Shown here piece after piece: positions 10,020 through 18,783 of a DNA stretch of 64,000 nucleotides. Under the pieces are notes generated by a model. It had not been told where the DNA came from, did not search any database, and saw only the letters and a program-made list of their open reading frames with translations. Origin of the DNA: Halorussus gelatinilyticus (GTDB lineage Archaea; Halobacteriota; Halobacteria; Halobacteriales; Haladaptataceae); the NCBI RefSeq assembly GCF_023238445.1, contig NZ_CP096658.1, forward strand, positions 744,001 to 808,000, given 5' to 3'. The translations under genes and the position numbers were made by a program. The first letter of the stretch is position 1, and every line of letters starts with the position of its first letter.

Positions 10020-10368
10020 GTCCGGGGGATGGCGGGCGCGGCCCCTAACAGTTCTCATTCCGGTCGAGTGCGCGAGTCGCCTCCGCCGACTCGCGCCCGA
10101 CCGGACGCGACCGGACCGGTCCCGTGGTCTCGCTCGCGAGGACGCGACTACTTTTACTTTCACTGCGCGCGTGGCTGAGGTTTATGCGGGTCTCGGCCGT
10201 AGCCGTAATCGGTCCCGGCGCGGCCGACCGGAGCGAGCGAGTTCCTGCACGCAGCGCCTCCTCCGCCGGGGTGCGACCCCAGTCAGTTCGATTCGGTCTC
10301 CACCCGACTGCTGTCATCCCCTACCCCCAACGCCACGCACCCCGGCCGCCACCGCGGGACCGTTTGTC
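10020..10368. other. Intergenic region between hmgA and a small membrane ORF
   Basis: No gene was recognised. The sequence is GC-rich with clusters of GACCGGA. A short AT-rich patch (ACTTTTACTTTCA, about 10148-10160) is the only promoter-like stretch; on the minus strand it lies about 130 bases before hmgA, so an hmgA leader is possible. Confidence 0.4.
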
Positions 10369-10503
10369 ATGACCGCGACGAAATCCGAGGGGGAGCCGTC
10401 CCTCACCGATTCGCGGTTCGCACAGTTGCTCCGACTGGTGAAACTCGTGTTGACCGTCCTGACGCTCGCCGTCACGCTCTGGAGAGCGTCGGGAATCCCG
10501 TAA
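10369..10503 (+). CDS. Small single-helix membrane protein
   Basis: A 44-residue ORF: a polar N terminus with TKSEGEPSLTDSRFAQ, one hydrophobic helix (residues about 21-39, LLRLVKLVLTVLTLAVTLW), and a short tail. No family is recognised. The codon pattern agrees with surrounding genes (strong G/C in third position) and a single clean membrane helix in such a short frame favours a real micro-membrane protein. It faces the interrupted membrane-protein gene at 10532-10858. Confidence is limited because short GC-rich ORFs often arise by chance. Confidence 0.5.
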   Translation: MTATKSEGEPSLTDSRFAQLLRLVKLVLTVLTLAVTLWRASGIP

Positions 10504-10531
10504 CCGAGTCGTCTTTTGACTACCGGAAACG

Positions 10532-10858
10532 TCACTCCCGCTCGTCGTCCTCGTCGGGGAGACGACCGACCGCCTTCTCCCACCGGTCTCGGGCCGCCTG
10601 TCCGGGGTCCGCGAACGGGTCGTACGTGATGTCTTCGAGCGTTCCGAGGTGCGCGAACCCGTCGTCGTCGGTCCGCTTGCGCCACAGGCCGAACGCGGTC
10701 ACGGTCACCAGCGACCCGAACAGGACCGCCAACGCGACGCTTGCGGCACCGTCGAGGGGGAGCGCCACGAAGAGCAGGACCGCAACCAGTCAGACCAGTT
10801 GGAACGCGTAGAGGAGGAGACCCAACCGGCCGCCCGAAAGCTCGATACGCTTCCCCAT
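10532..10858 (-). pseudogene. Small two-helix membrane protein gene interrupted by in-frame TGA
   Basis: Reading from the ATG at 10858, 22 codons (MGKRIELSGGRLGLLLYAFQLV) are followed by TGA at 10792-10790 and then, with no frame change, by LVAVLLFVALPLDG and the rest to a natural stop at 10532. The whole frame would give 108 residues with two membrane helices and an acidic C-terminal tail (DDGFAHLGTLEDITYDPFADPG). The TGA sits in the middle of the first helix where Trp (TGG) would fit. A shorter protein could start at an internal codon for residue about 31 (MALPLDG), retaining one helix. It could be a pseudogene, a sequencing error, or readthrough. Confidence 0.7.
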
Positions 10859-10914
10859 CTCTTCCGGAGAGTCGAATCCCGGGCGAATAATCCTTTCACC
10901 GACGCTCCCGACGG

Positions 10915-11445
10915 TCAGAGCAACCGGTAGCGCCCGCGACTCTCGCTGACCTCGCCGCGGCGGGTCAGTTTGTCGAGCGCGTCGCGGACGTACTCGGCCG
11001 GGACGCCCTCCTCGCCGGCGTGCGCGACCACCTCGTCCTCGGTCGGCCGGTCGAGTTCCCGCAGGGCCGCCAGCACGGTGTCCTTCCGCGAGGACCCGCG
11101 CGTGCTGGCCGACCGGTTCTCGACGCGCTCGGCGGCCGCCTCGACCTCGTCGGTGTCGATGCCCGACGCTTCCAGATACTCGTCGTCCGAGACGCCAGCC
11201 TCCTCGACCTGCGACTCCATCTCGCTGAAGGAGTCCAATTCGGCGAACGTCTCGCCTTCGCCCTGCCGGTTGGCGAGTATCGACGACCGGACCTCGCGGG
11301 CGTGGTCCTCGTCGTCGGTCTCCACGAACTTCTTCAGCTTCTCGAACTTCCGGCGCTTGCCGCATCGGGGACACTGCGTGGTCTCCGGGCGACCCTCCAC
11401 GATTTTGAGCGCCTGACAGTCGCTACACCCCACGACGGCGTACAT
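10915..11445 (-). CDS. DUF5817-type protein: zinc ribbon plus winged-helix domain
   Basis: A 176-residue haloarchaeal protein. The N terminus is a zinc ribbon (CSDC near residue 7 and CPRCGKRRKF near 24). An acidic middle with EGETFAELDSF follows, and the last 60 residues (KDTVLAALRELDRPTEDEVVAHAGEEGVPAEYVRDALDKL in shorter pieces) look like a winged helix. This architecture suggests a nucleic-acid-binding regulator; targets are unknown. The ATG at 11445 was chosen because the zinc ribbon begins directly after it (MYAVVGCSDC). Downstream comes the interrupted membrane gene on the same strand, 56 bases away. Confidence 0.8.
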   Translation of the reverse strand: MYAVVGCSDCQALKIVEGRPETTQCPRCGKRRKFEKLKKFVETDDEDHAREVRSSILANRQGEGETFAELDSFSEMESQVEEAGVSDDEYLEASGIDTDEVEAAAERVENRSASTRGSSRKDTVLAALRELDRPTEDEVVAHAGEEGVPAEYVRDALDKLTRRGEVSESRGRYRLL

Positions 11446-11758
11446 ACGTCTCGGTCGGGCTTTTTCGTACGTGAATCTTCGGTCTCGAACCGGTTTGGAC
11501 GAGTTTAGCAATTTTATATATTTCTTTAAAGATTATTTTCCTTCTTCTGAGGTGTCTACAGTTGTCCGCCCGCGGTCGCCGGCCACGGTCGGCGGCGTAG
11601 CGGTGCGACGGCGCGGCGGTGCGTTTCGGCGGCGCGCTGAAACGCGCCGCCGCGCCATGTCGATTCCGGTCGGGAACGCCGAGGCCACTCCGACCCGACT
11701 CCGCTCCGGTGCGTATCCGGTAGCCACAAAAGCGAGCGGTCCCAAGACCGACGTAGCA
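11446..11758. other. Intergenic region with AT-rich patch and long hairpin
   Basis: An AT-rich stretch (about 11511-11535, with TTATATA) probably carries the promoter of the minus-strand DUF5817 gene or a divergent promoter. Further on, 11610-11627 pairs with 11639-11656 over 18 positions, one of them G-U, around an 11-base spacer. No gene was recognised. Confidence 0.6.
11610..11656. repeat. 18-bp inverted repeat
   Basis: The left arm begins GGCGCGGCGG and ends GCGTTTC; the right arm begins GAAACGCG and ends CCGCGCC. Seventeen of 18 positions pair in Watson-Crick fashion and the other is a G-T pair. The spacer is GGCGGCGCGCT. Confidence 0.75.
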
Positions 11759-12082
11759 ATGGTCTCGGCCGCCACAGTCATCGGGTTCCTGCTCATCATG
11801 GTCGTCAACACCGTCCTCGCGGCGGTCTCCATCCGCTTCTTCCGGCTTCGGCTCTCGACCCAGTGGGGTGCCGTGGTGTACTCGGCGGTGTTCATCCCGC
11901 TGATGTACTTCGTCACGACCATCCTCCTCTCGGGGTTCGTCGGCTTCGGCGGGACCGGCGTCGAGGACCGGGGCACCGCGCTCATCGTGGTCTGGGTGAT
12001 TCCGTTCACGCTGGCGGTGTCGCTCGAACTGTTCTGGATGCCCGCGCCCGACGAGGTCGAACTGCCCGAGCAGACTGGGTGA
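11759..12082 (+). CDS. Small three-helix membrane protein
   Basis: A 107-residue protein with three hydrophobic helices: about 5-27 (TVIGFLLIMVVNTVLAAVS), 38-60 (GAVVYSAVFIPLMYFVTTIL) and 75-95 (TALIVVWVIPFTLAVSLELF). The C terminus is a short acidic tail (PAPDEVELPEQ). It is recognisable as a haloarchaeal conserved membrane protein but has no assigned function. The frame stays open upstream, but the ATG at 11759 is the first start directly before the first helix and avoids a low-complexity Arg-rich extension. No operon partner is evident. Confidence 0.75.
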   Translation: MVSAATVIGFLLIMVVNTVLAAVSIRFFRLRLSTQWGAVVYSAVFIPLMYFVTTILLSGFVGFGGTGVEDRGTALIVVWVIPFTLAVSLELFWMPAPDEVELPEQTG

Positions 12083-12433
12083 GAGACGATTTACGAAGTC
12101 CCGCCCGCTCGCTACGAATCAGATACGACTTCGAAGTGACCGTGAGAACCGTAACGACGACCGCCTCGGAAGCCCCCGCCCGCTCGCGGTCGCTGGCCGA
12201 CATATCTTCGGCCCGGCACTCGCTTCGCTCGGGCCACGCCTCGATAGCGGGTCGGCCAGACGACCACGGTAAACGCGAGCGGTCGGCCCCTTCATCCCTC
12301 CACGGTGGACTGGTCGGCCGAGCTTTTCCGGTGGATTGGTCGGTTAAACGCGACGGTGAACCTGTCAGGTTGCGCGACGGGATTTCGAGGAGACCCCTAT
12401 CGCTTTTCCCGCCTTGGCCCGTACCTCGCGGAC
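12083..12433. other. Intergenic region before ribose-1,5-bisphosphate isomerase
   Basis: No credible gene was found. GGCCCG and CGGGCC flank a 14-base loop near 12210-12240, and two near-identical TGGA(C/T)TGGTCGG strings occur about 25 bases apart near 12307-12345. Neither can be given a role. Confidence 0.4.
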
Positions 12434-13405
12434 ATGGACGCCGAGCTTCACGAGAGCGTCGAGGAGGCCGCCAGCGACATCGCCAGCATGGAAATTCGCG
12501 GTGCGGCAACCATCGCCGACGCCGCGGCCGAGGCGCTCGCCGCGCAGGCCGAGGACAGCACGGCCGACGACCCCGCGGCGTTTCGCGCGGAGATGCGCGC
12601 CGCGGCGCGGCGACTCCGCGAGACCAGACCGACCGCGGTCAGCCTGCCGAACGCGCTCCGGTACGTCCTCCGCGGGATGGACGGCGAGACGGTGCCCGAC
12701 CTCCGCGAGTCGGTGGTCGAGAGCGCCCGCGAGTTCCGGCGCGAACTCGACCAAGCCCAGGAGAATCTGGGGCGCATCGGCGCGAACCGCCTGCGCGACG
12801 GCGACACCGTGATGACCCACTGCCACTCGACCGACGCGCTCTCCTGCGTCGAGGCGGCCTTGGATCAGGGCAAGGAAATCGAAGCCATCGTCAAGGAGAC
12901 CCGGCCGCGCAAGCAGGGCCACATCACCGCCAAGCAACTCCGCGAGTGGGACGTTCCCGTCACGCTGGTCGTGGACAACGCGGCCCGCCGATACCTCGAC
13001 GAGACCGACCACGTGCTGGTCGGCGCGGACTCCATCGCGGCTGACGGGTCGGTCATCAACAAGATCGGGACCTCCGGACTGGCGGTCAACGCCCGCGAAC
13101 GGGGCGTCCCCATCATGGTCGCGGCCCAGACGCTGAAGCTCCACCCCGATACGATGACGGGCCACACCGTCGAAATCGAGATGCGCGACGAGCGGGAGGT
13201 CCTGACCGAGGACGAGGAACTCGAAATCGACGGCGAGACCGACGGCGAGAGCTTCGCAATCGAGAACCCCGCGTTCGACGTGACGCCGCCGCGCTACGTG
13301 GACGCCATCGTGACCGAGCGCGGGCAGTTCCCCCCCGAGAGCATCGTGACGCTGATGCGCGAACTGTTCGGCGACCAGCAGGGCGGCGAGCCGTGGGAGG
13401 AGTAG
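12434..13405 (+). CDS. Ribose-1,5-bisphosphate isomerase
   Basis: A 323-residue member of the eIF2B/MTNA/R15P-isomerase family. It converts ribose 1,5-bisphosphate to ribulose 1,5-bisphosphate in the archaeal nucleoside monophosphate pathway, between AMP phosphorylase and form III RuBisCO. Key elements are the cysteine in MTHCHSTDALS, the ETRPRKQGHIT segment, the aspartate in VGADSIAADGSVINKIGT, and the C-terminal PPRYVDAIVTERG typical of this subgroup. It could in principle be an eIF2B-like regulatory protein, but the Cys/Asp pair and short N-terminal helical domain fit the isomerase. The ATG at 12434 gives the family length; neither partner enzyme is in this window. Confidence 0.92.
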   Translation: MDAELHESVEEAASDIASMEIRGAATIADAAAEALAAQAEDSTADDPAAFRAEMRAAARRLRETRPTAVSLPNALRYVLRGMDGETVPDLRESVVESAREFRRELDQAQENLGRIGANRLRDGDTVMTHCHSTDALSCVEAALDQGKEIEAIVKETRPRKQGHITAKQLREWDVPVTLVVDNAARRYLDETDHVLVGADSIAADGSVINKIGTSGLAVNARERGVPIMVAAQTLKLHPDTMTGHTVEIEMRDEREVLTEDEELEIDGETDGESFAIENPAFDVTPPRYVDAIVTERGQFPPESIVTLMRELFGDQQGGEPWEE

Positions 13406-13511
13406 CGAGCGTACCGCGCCTGTCCGCCGGAAACAGCGATTTTGCTCCGGAACCCGCCCGCCCGATTTCCGCCACCCACACCTTCTTGCCGACACCTGTC
13501 CATGGCCCGCT

Positions 13512-14879
13512 ATGTCACGACTACCCGAGGGCGTCGTCGGCGACGCCTACACCAGTCGATTCGCGTGGGAGACGCTCGAAGCGCTCGTCGAAGTCGGCAA
13601 CCGGATGGCCGGACAGGAGGGCGAGCGCGAGGGGGCGGAAGTAATCGCGGACGCCTTCGCCGAGGCCGGACTGCGCACGGTCGAGGTAGACGAGTTCGAG
13701 ATTCCCGGCTGGTGGCGCGGCTCCTCCGAGTTGACCCTCGACGACCCCCACGCCCGGACCTACGAGCGGTCCCACGAGGTCGTCGCGCTCCCCGGCACGC
13801 CCGCCGGAGAGGCCGCGGGCGAGGTCGTGGACGTCGGCTACGGTACCCCCGCGGAGTTCGAGGCGGCGGACCTCGACGGGAAGATAGCGATGGCGTCGAG
13901 CGAGACGCCCGACGACCACGGGCGCTGGATTCACCGGATGGAGAAGTACGTCGCGGCCGCCGAGGCCGGAGCGGTCGGGTTCGTCTTCCGGAACCACGTC
14001 GAGGGGTGTCTCCCGCCGACCGGCGAAGTCGGGTATCACAACCGACCCGGCCCGATTCCGGCGGTCGGGGTCTCCGCGGAGGTCGGCGAGCGACTCGCCC
14101 GCTACTGCGCGGACGACGAGGCCAGCGCGACCCTCTCGGTCGAGTGTCGCAACGAGGCGACGACCTCCCGGAACGTCGAGGCCGCGGTCGGGCCGGAGGG
14201 CGACGACGTGCCGGAGGTCCTGCTCACTGCCCACGTGGACGCCCACGACATCGCGGAGGGAGCCAACGACAACGGCGCGGGGTCGGCGCTCGTCGCCGAG
14301 GTCGGTCGCCTGCTCGCACAGGTCGAAGGCGACCTCGACGCGCGCGTCCGGTTCGTCACCTTCGGTTCGGAGGAGATCGGCCTCTGGGGCGCGTACCACT
14401 GGGCCGAGAGCCACGACCTCGACTCGGTGAAGGCGGTCGTCAACGTGGACGGCGCGGGCAACTCCCGGAACCTCGGCGTCGGCGCGAACCGGTTCGACGC
14501 GCTCGGCGAGGTCTTCGAGGAGGTGACCGACGACCTGGACGCGCCGCTCGCGCGCCACGACACCATCAGTCCTCACGGCGACCAGTGGGCCTTCGTGCAG
14601 GAGGGCGTCCCGGCCGTCATGGCCTACACCGAGTCGGAGGGGTCGGGCCGCGGGTGGGGCCACACCCACGCCGACACGCTCGACAAACTCGACGTGCGCG
14701 ACCTGCGCGCGACGGCGGTTCTCCTCGCCGAGTCGGTGCTGGCGGTGGCCGACGCGGACCGCGAGATTCCCCAGAAGTCCCGCGAGGCGATTCGAGACAG
14801 CATCGACGAGGGCTACGTCGAGGAACTGAAGCGCGGCGGCCGGTGGCCGTACGAGGAGGGCGCGCGGAACGCGGAGTAG
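13512..14879 (+). CDS. M28-family zinc aminopeptidase
   Basis: A 455-residue cytosolic-looking peptidase (no signal sequence). It has a PA-like insert early (about 75-180), then the M28 metal-site motifs: TAHVDAHDIAEGANDNGAGS (His and bridging Asp), the catalytic pair in FGSEEIGLWGA (EE), the aspartate in NVDGAGNSR, and the histidine in GWGHTHADTLDKLD. This is the layout of bacterial aminopeptidase S-like and haloarchaeal aminopeptidases, which trim N-terminal residues from peptides. Length is normal. It stands alone; specificity cannot be read from sequence. Confidence 0.9.
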   Translation: MSRLPEGVVGDAYTSRFAWETLEALVEVGNRMAGQEGEREGAEVIADAFAEAGLRTVEVDEFEIPGWWRGSSELTLDDPHARTYERSHEVVALPGTPAGEAAGEVVDVGYGTPAEFEAADLDGKIAMASSETPDDHGRWIHRMEKYVAAAEAGAVGFVFRNHVEGCLPPTGEVGYHNRPGPIPAVGVSAEVGERLARYCADDEASATLSVECRNEATTSRNVEAAVGPEGDDVPEVLLTAHVDAHDIAEGANDNGAGSALVAEVGRLLAQVEGDLDARVRFVTFGSEEIGLWGAYHWAESHDLDSVKAVVNVDGAGNSRNLGVGANRFDALGEVFEEVTDDLDAPLARHDTISPHGDQWAFVQEGVPAVMAYTESEGSGRGWGHTHADTLDKLDVRDLRATAVLLAESVLAVADADREIPQKSREAIRDSIDEGYVEELKRGGRWPYEEGARNAE

Positions 14880-15001
14880 CGGTTCGTCGGATCGTTGGCC
14901 GTCGGCGACTCCGTGAAATCACCCGAAAGGTCACCTAAGCTCGACTTATCCCGAATCCGAGGCGGGAAACGTCGGGTTTCCTCCGAGAGTGAGAGTCGCG
15001 G

Positions 15002-15793
15002 TCAGTCCGTCAGCCCGTAGCCGCGCTTGAACAGCGCCACGTCGAGCGCGAGGACGGCCGCGGTCAGCGCCGACAGCACCGCCAGCGACCAGTTGGGGTC
15101 CACCTCCGAGACGCCGAGGAAGCCGTACCGGACGCCGTTGACCATGTACACCATCGGGTTCAGCATCGAGAGTTCCTGATACGGCGAGGGGAGTTCCCGA
15201 ATCGCGTAGAACACCCCGCCGAAGAACACGAGCGGGCGCACGATGAACTGGTTCATCATGGTCAGGTTGTCCCAGTCGTCGGCCCAGAGACCGACCACGA
15301 CGCCGAAACTGGCGAACAGCAGGCTGACGACCAGTCCGAACGCCGCGAGGTAGAGCGGTCGGGCGACCCCGACCGAGGTGAAGAACGCGCCGATGACCGC
15401 GATGAGCGTCCCGACCAGCAGACCGCGGGTCGCGCCCGCCACGATGTAGGCGGCGACCATCCGCGAGTAGGACATCGGCGAGGTCAGGGTCTCCTCGATG
15501 TAGTCGTTCCAGCGCCCGTGGAAGACGGAGAACGACGCGTTCTCGAAGGCGTTCGAGATGGCTCCGAGGACCACGAGACCGGGCAGGATGAACAGGATGT
15601 ACGGAATCGGCTCACTGGCCCCGCCGATGCTGATTTCGCCCACGCGGTCGCCCAGAATGACGCCGAACACCGAGAAGTACAGCACGTTCGTCACGAACGG
15701 CGGGACGAAGGTGTTGCGCGGCCGCCGGAGGAAGCGCAGAATCTCGCGGCGCGCGAGCGTCTTGAACCCTGTTAGACCAGAGACGAGACTCAT
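15002..15793 (-). CDS. ABC-2 type transporter permease
   Basis: A 263-residue membrane protein with about six helices, starting with FKTLARREILRFLRRPRNTFVPPFVTNVLYFSVFG broken over the first amphipathic element and helix 1. The ABC-2 signature near residue 75-100 (FENASFSVFHGRWNDYIEETLTSPMS) contacts the ATPase. Its start overlaps the stop of the ATPase gene by four bases (ATGA, 15790-15793), so the pair is translationally coupled. Exported substrate is unknown; close families include daunorubicin-resistance and NodJ-type exporters. Confidence 0.92.
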   Translation of the reverse strand: MSLVSGLTGFKTLARREILRFLRRPRNTFVPPFVTNVLYFSVFGVILGDRVGEISIGGASEPIPYILFILPGLVVLGAISNAFENASFSVFHGRWNDYIEETLTSPMSYSRMVAAYIVAGATRGLLVGTLIAVIGAFFTSVGVARPLYLAAFGLVVSLLFASFGVVVGLWADDWDNLTMMNQFIVRPLVFFGGVFYAIRELPSPYQELSMLNPMVYMVNGVRYGFLGVSEVDPNWSLAVLSALTAAVLALDVALFKRGYGLTD

Positions 15794-16830
15794 CGGTTCT
15801 CACCTCCGGCGTCGGCCACCGTCCCGCCCACGCCGCCGTCGGCGGCGACGGTCTCGCCGTCGGTCTCGGCCTGCTGGTCGCTTCCGCCCTCGCGGGTCAT
15901 CTCCACGAACACCTCTTCGAGCGAGGTCCGGGAGATGTCGAAGTCCACGATTTCGAGGCCGGCGCGGTCGAGCGCCCGCACGAGGTCGGGCGCGACGAGT
16001 CCGCCCTGCGTCGCCGTGACGACCAGTCGGTCGCCGTCGAGTTCGACGCTCTCGACCCGGCCCTCGTCGGCGGGACCGCCGGCGTCCGCGAGCATCGGCA
16101 GGTCCGGCACGCTCGCGGGAGCGTCCCGGAGCGTCACCCGAATCTTGTCCGGGCCGCGGTCCATCAGTTCCTCGGGCGTCGCCACGGTCAGCAGGTTGCC
16201 CGAGTCGAGAATCGCCACCTCGTCGCAGAGCCGTTCGGCCTCCTCGATGTAGTGGGTCGTGAGCAGAATCGTGGTGCCCGACTCGTTGAGTTCGGTGATG
16301 AGGTCCCAGAGGTCGTGGCGCAGTTGAACGTCCACGCCCGCGGTCGGTTCGTCCAGAATCAGCAGGTCCGGGTCGGTGATGAGCGCCCGCGCCAGCATGA
16401 ACCGGCGCTTCATCCCGCCCGAGAGCCAGTTGAACCGGGTGTCGCGCTTGTCGTAGATGCCGACCTGCTTCAGCACCTCGTCGGCGCGCTCGCTCGCTTC
16501 GTCGGCCGGAATCCCGTGGTAGCCCGCCTTGTGTTCCAGCACCTCGCGGACGGGGAAGAAGTGGTCCACGTTGAACTCCTGTGGCGCGAGACCGATGGCG
16601 TCGCGGGCCTCGCGGTAGTCGTCCTCCACGTCGTGGCCGAACACCTCGGCCCGGCCGCCCGACCGGCGGACGAGTCCCACGAGGATGTTGATGAACGTGG
16701 TCTTGCCCGCGCCGTTCGGCCCGAGGAGACCGAAGAAACTCCCCTCCGGGACCGACAGCGAGACGCCGTCGAGCGCCCGTACCCCTTCGTACTGCTTTCG
16801 AAGGTTCTCGACTTCGATGGCGGCAGTCAT
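15790..16830 (-). CDS. ABC transporter ATP-binding protein (DrrA-like exporter family)
   Basis: A 346-residue ATPase. Walker A is GPNGAGKTT (about residues 38-46), signature motif LSGGMKRR, Walker B LLILDEPTAGVD, and switch histidine in LLTTHYIEEAE. After the nucleotide domain comes the about 80-residue DrrA-type C-terminal domain, then an acidic Gly-rich tail (DGGVGGTVADAGG). The ATG at 16830 is chosen because it begins MTAAIEVENLRKQY directly; a longer upstream frame is Arg-rich noise. It is the first gene of a two-gene operon with the permease. In other organisms such pairs export drugs or lipids, or act in polysaccharide export. Confidence 0.93.
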   Translation of the reverse strand: MTAAIEVENLRKQYEGVRALDGVSLSVPEGSFFGLLGPNGAGKTTFINILVGLVRRSGGRAEVFGHDVEDDYREARDAIGLAPQEFNVDHFFPVREVLEHKAGYHGIPADEASERADEVLKQVGIYDKRDTRFNWLSGGMKRRFMLARALITDPDLLILDEPTAGVDVQLRHDLWDLITELNESGTTILLTTHYIEEAERLCDEVAILDSGNLLTVATPEELMDRGPDKIRVTLRDAPASVPDLPMLADAGGPADEGRVESVELDGDRLVVTATQGGLVAPDLVRALDRAGLEIVDFDISRTSLEEVFVEMTREGGSDQQAETDGETVAADGGVGGTVADAGGENR

Positions 16831-16892
16831 TGACGACCCGTAGGCAAGTCGGCGCGAAAAGGTCGTTGGTACGCGCCCGAACCTGCCGGATT

Positions 16893-18560
16893 TCACGTAA
16901 ACTGGCGCTCGAACTCCCGAATCGTCGCGTCGGTCCCCGCGACGACGAGGCGGTCGCGGTCCGCGATGGTCGCGTCCCCGTCGGTGACGAGCGCGCCGTC
17001 GCGCTCCACGCCGACGAAGACGCACTCCGCGCTCGTCTCGGCGCTGGCCTCCGCGAGCGTCCGCCCGGCGAACGCTCCGGCGGCCGTCCGGACGATTCTG
17101 AGCTGTTCGAGCGGCGTGAGGACGTCCTCGCCGCGGATTTCCCGTGCGAGGAGACGGGCGCTCACGCGTTGCGTCGAGAGGACGTAATCCGCCCCGGCGT
17201 CGAACGCGGTCGGCGACTTCTCGGTGCCGTCCACCCGGACGAGAATCTCGATGTCGTCGGTCAGCGTGCGGGCGATGGCGACCGCGAGCATCGCCGTCGA
17301 GTCGTCACCGACCGTGACGACGAGCGCGCTGGCGTCCTCGATGCCCGCGAGTTCCAGCGTCTCGGGGTCGCGCACGTCGCCGACCACGTCGACGTGGCGG
17401 CCCTCCTCGCGGTCGATGGTCGTGGCAGTGACCTTCTCGGGGAGCGCGTCGTAGGCCGCCCGGCCGCCGACGCCCATCCCGGCGACGAGGACGTCGGCGT
17501 GGCGGCGCGGCGGTCGGAGTCCGGCCGCGAACTCCTGCACGTCGTCGATGGCGGCCTCGGTGCCGGCGACGATGAGAACCGAGTTAGGCGTGACGACCTC
17601 GCTCGGGTCCGCCGGGAGTCTGAGGTCGCCGTCTATCCACGCGCCGACCAGCGAGAGACCGGTCCGGCCCGCGAGTACGGTGTCCTCGATGGCGACGCCC
17701 GCCAGCGGACTGTTGCGCCGGACCAGCACCTCCCGAATCCGGACGTCGCCGACGGTGGCGTCGCCCGTCGCCTCGGGCGTGTCGGCCCACGCGGCGGTCT
17801 TCTGGCCGAGTCGTCGTCCGATGAGCGCGTCGGGCGACAGCACCGCGTCCGCGCCGACCTCCCGGAGCGCGGCCTCGTGGTCCGGCGCGTCGGTGAACGC
17901 GACGACCCCGAGGTCGTCGTTGTGCCGCAGGGCGGTCAGGACGACGCTCGCGTTGTGGTCGCCCGCGTCGGCGACGAGCGAACTGGCGTCGCGTATCATC
18001 GCGCGTTCGAGTTCCGCACCGTCCTCGGAGTCGCCGTGAATGACCTGATACCCGTCGTCGGAGAGGCGCTTGGCCTCCTCGGCGTCGGACTCGATGAGGA
18101 CGTAACCAACGTCCAGTCGTTCCAGTTCGTCCAGCAGAACGCCCGTGTCTCGCCGGTACTCGCAGACGATGACGTGGTCGTCCTTCGCGGTCAGGCGGTC
18201 GCTGAGGTCGAGCGGCGCGCGCTCGAACAGCGGGATGATGAGGACCCTGAGCGTGGCGAATCCGATGCCGATGCCCGTCAACTGCATGAAGACGACGAAC
18301 ACGTTCATCAGCGGTGACGACCACGGCGCGTCCGCGCCGTACCCGGTCGTCGTCATCGTCTCGACCACGGTCTGGAGCGACCGGAACAGCGAGTGGTCGT
18401 GGCCCTCCAGCGTCCGCATCCCGTAGTTGTAGAGGACCGAGTACAGCAGGATGAGTACCACGAGGGAAATCACGTAGACGGTGACGAGGCGCTGGCGGCG
18501 GGTCAGCCACGGGAACAGCGTGTCCCCGCCCTCGAACCACTTCGACCAGTTAGTGGGCAT
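16893..18560 (-). CDS. Potassium channel with two tandem RCK (TrkA-N/TrkA-C) modules
   Basis: A 555-residue protein. Two membrane helices (about 25-47 and 85-108) enclose a pore loop with selectivity sequence TMTTTGYGAD. A cytosolic half follows with two Rossmann-type RCK domains (VIVCEYRRDTG near 127 and VLVAGMGVGG near 340), each followed by a TrkA-C-like domain (RIREVLVRRNSPLAG and RTAAGAFAGRTL). The first RCK glycine motif is degenerate (CEYRRD), while the second retains GMGVGG. This is a ligand-gated K+ channel of the MthK/GsuK class, with both RCKs on one chain, likely a homotetramer. It probably tunes K+ efflux in a salt-in cell. Confidence 0.92.
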   Translation of the reverse strand: MPTNWSKWFEGGDTLFPWLTRRQRLVTVYVISLVVLILLYSVLYNYGMRTLEGHDHSLFRSLQTVVETMTTTGYGADAPWSSPLMNVFVVFMQLTGIGIGFATLRVLIIPLFERAPLDLSDRLTAKDDHVIVCEYRRDTGVLLDELERLDVGYVLIESDAEEAKRLSDDGYQVIHGDSEDGAELERAMIRDASSLVADAGDHNASVVLTALRHNDDLGVVAFTDAPDHEAALREVGADAVLSPDALIGRRLGQKTAAWADTPEATGDATVGDVRIREVLVRRNSPLAGVAIEDTVLAGRTGLSLVGAWIDGDLRLPADPSEVVTPNSVLIVAGTEAAIDDVQEFAAGLRPPRRHADVLVAGMGVGGRAAYDALPEKVTATTIDREEGRHVDVVGDVRDPETLELAGIEDASALVVTVGDDSTAMLAVAIARTLTDDIEILVRVDGTEKSPTAFDAGADYVLSTQRVSARLLAREIRGEDVLTPLEQLRIVRTAAGAFAGRTLAEASAETSAECVFVGVERDGALVTDGDATIADRDRLVVAGTDATIREFERQFT

Positions 18561-18783
18561 GGGCGGAGTGGGTCGCGCCGAGAGCGGTCGTCCGTCGAAC
18601 GGGTCTCATCTTCCGTCACCGTTCGCCTTCGAGCGCCATGAGTCGTGTGCCCGCGACAAGCCACCTCGCGCGCCTCACCGCCGCTTTCGGCAGTCGGGCG
18701 TCAGGCGTTCGTCGCAGACGTGCAACGTCCGCGGGCGGAGCGCGACCCCGACCGCGGGCAGTGGAGCAGTTTCTGTACGGTGG

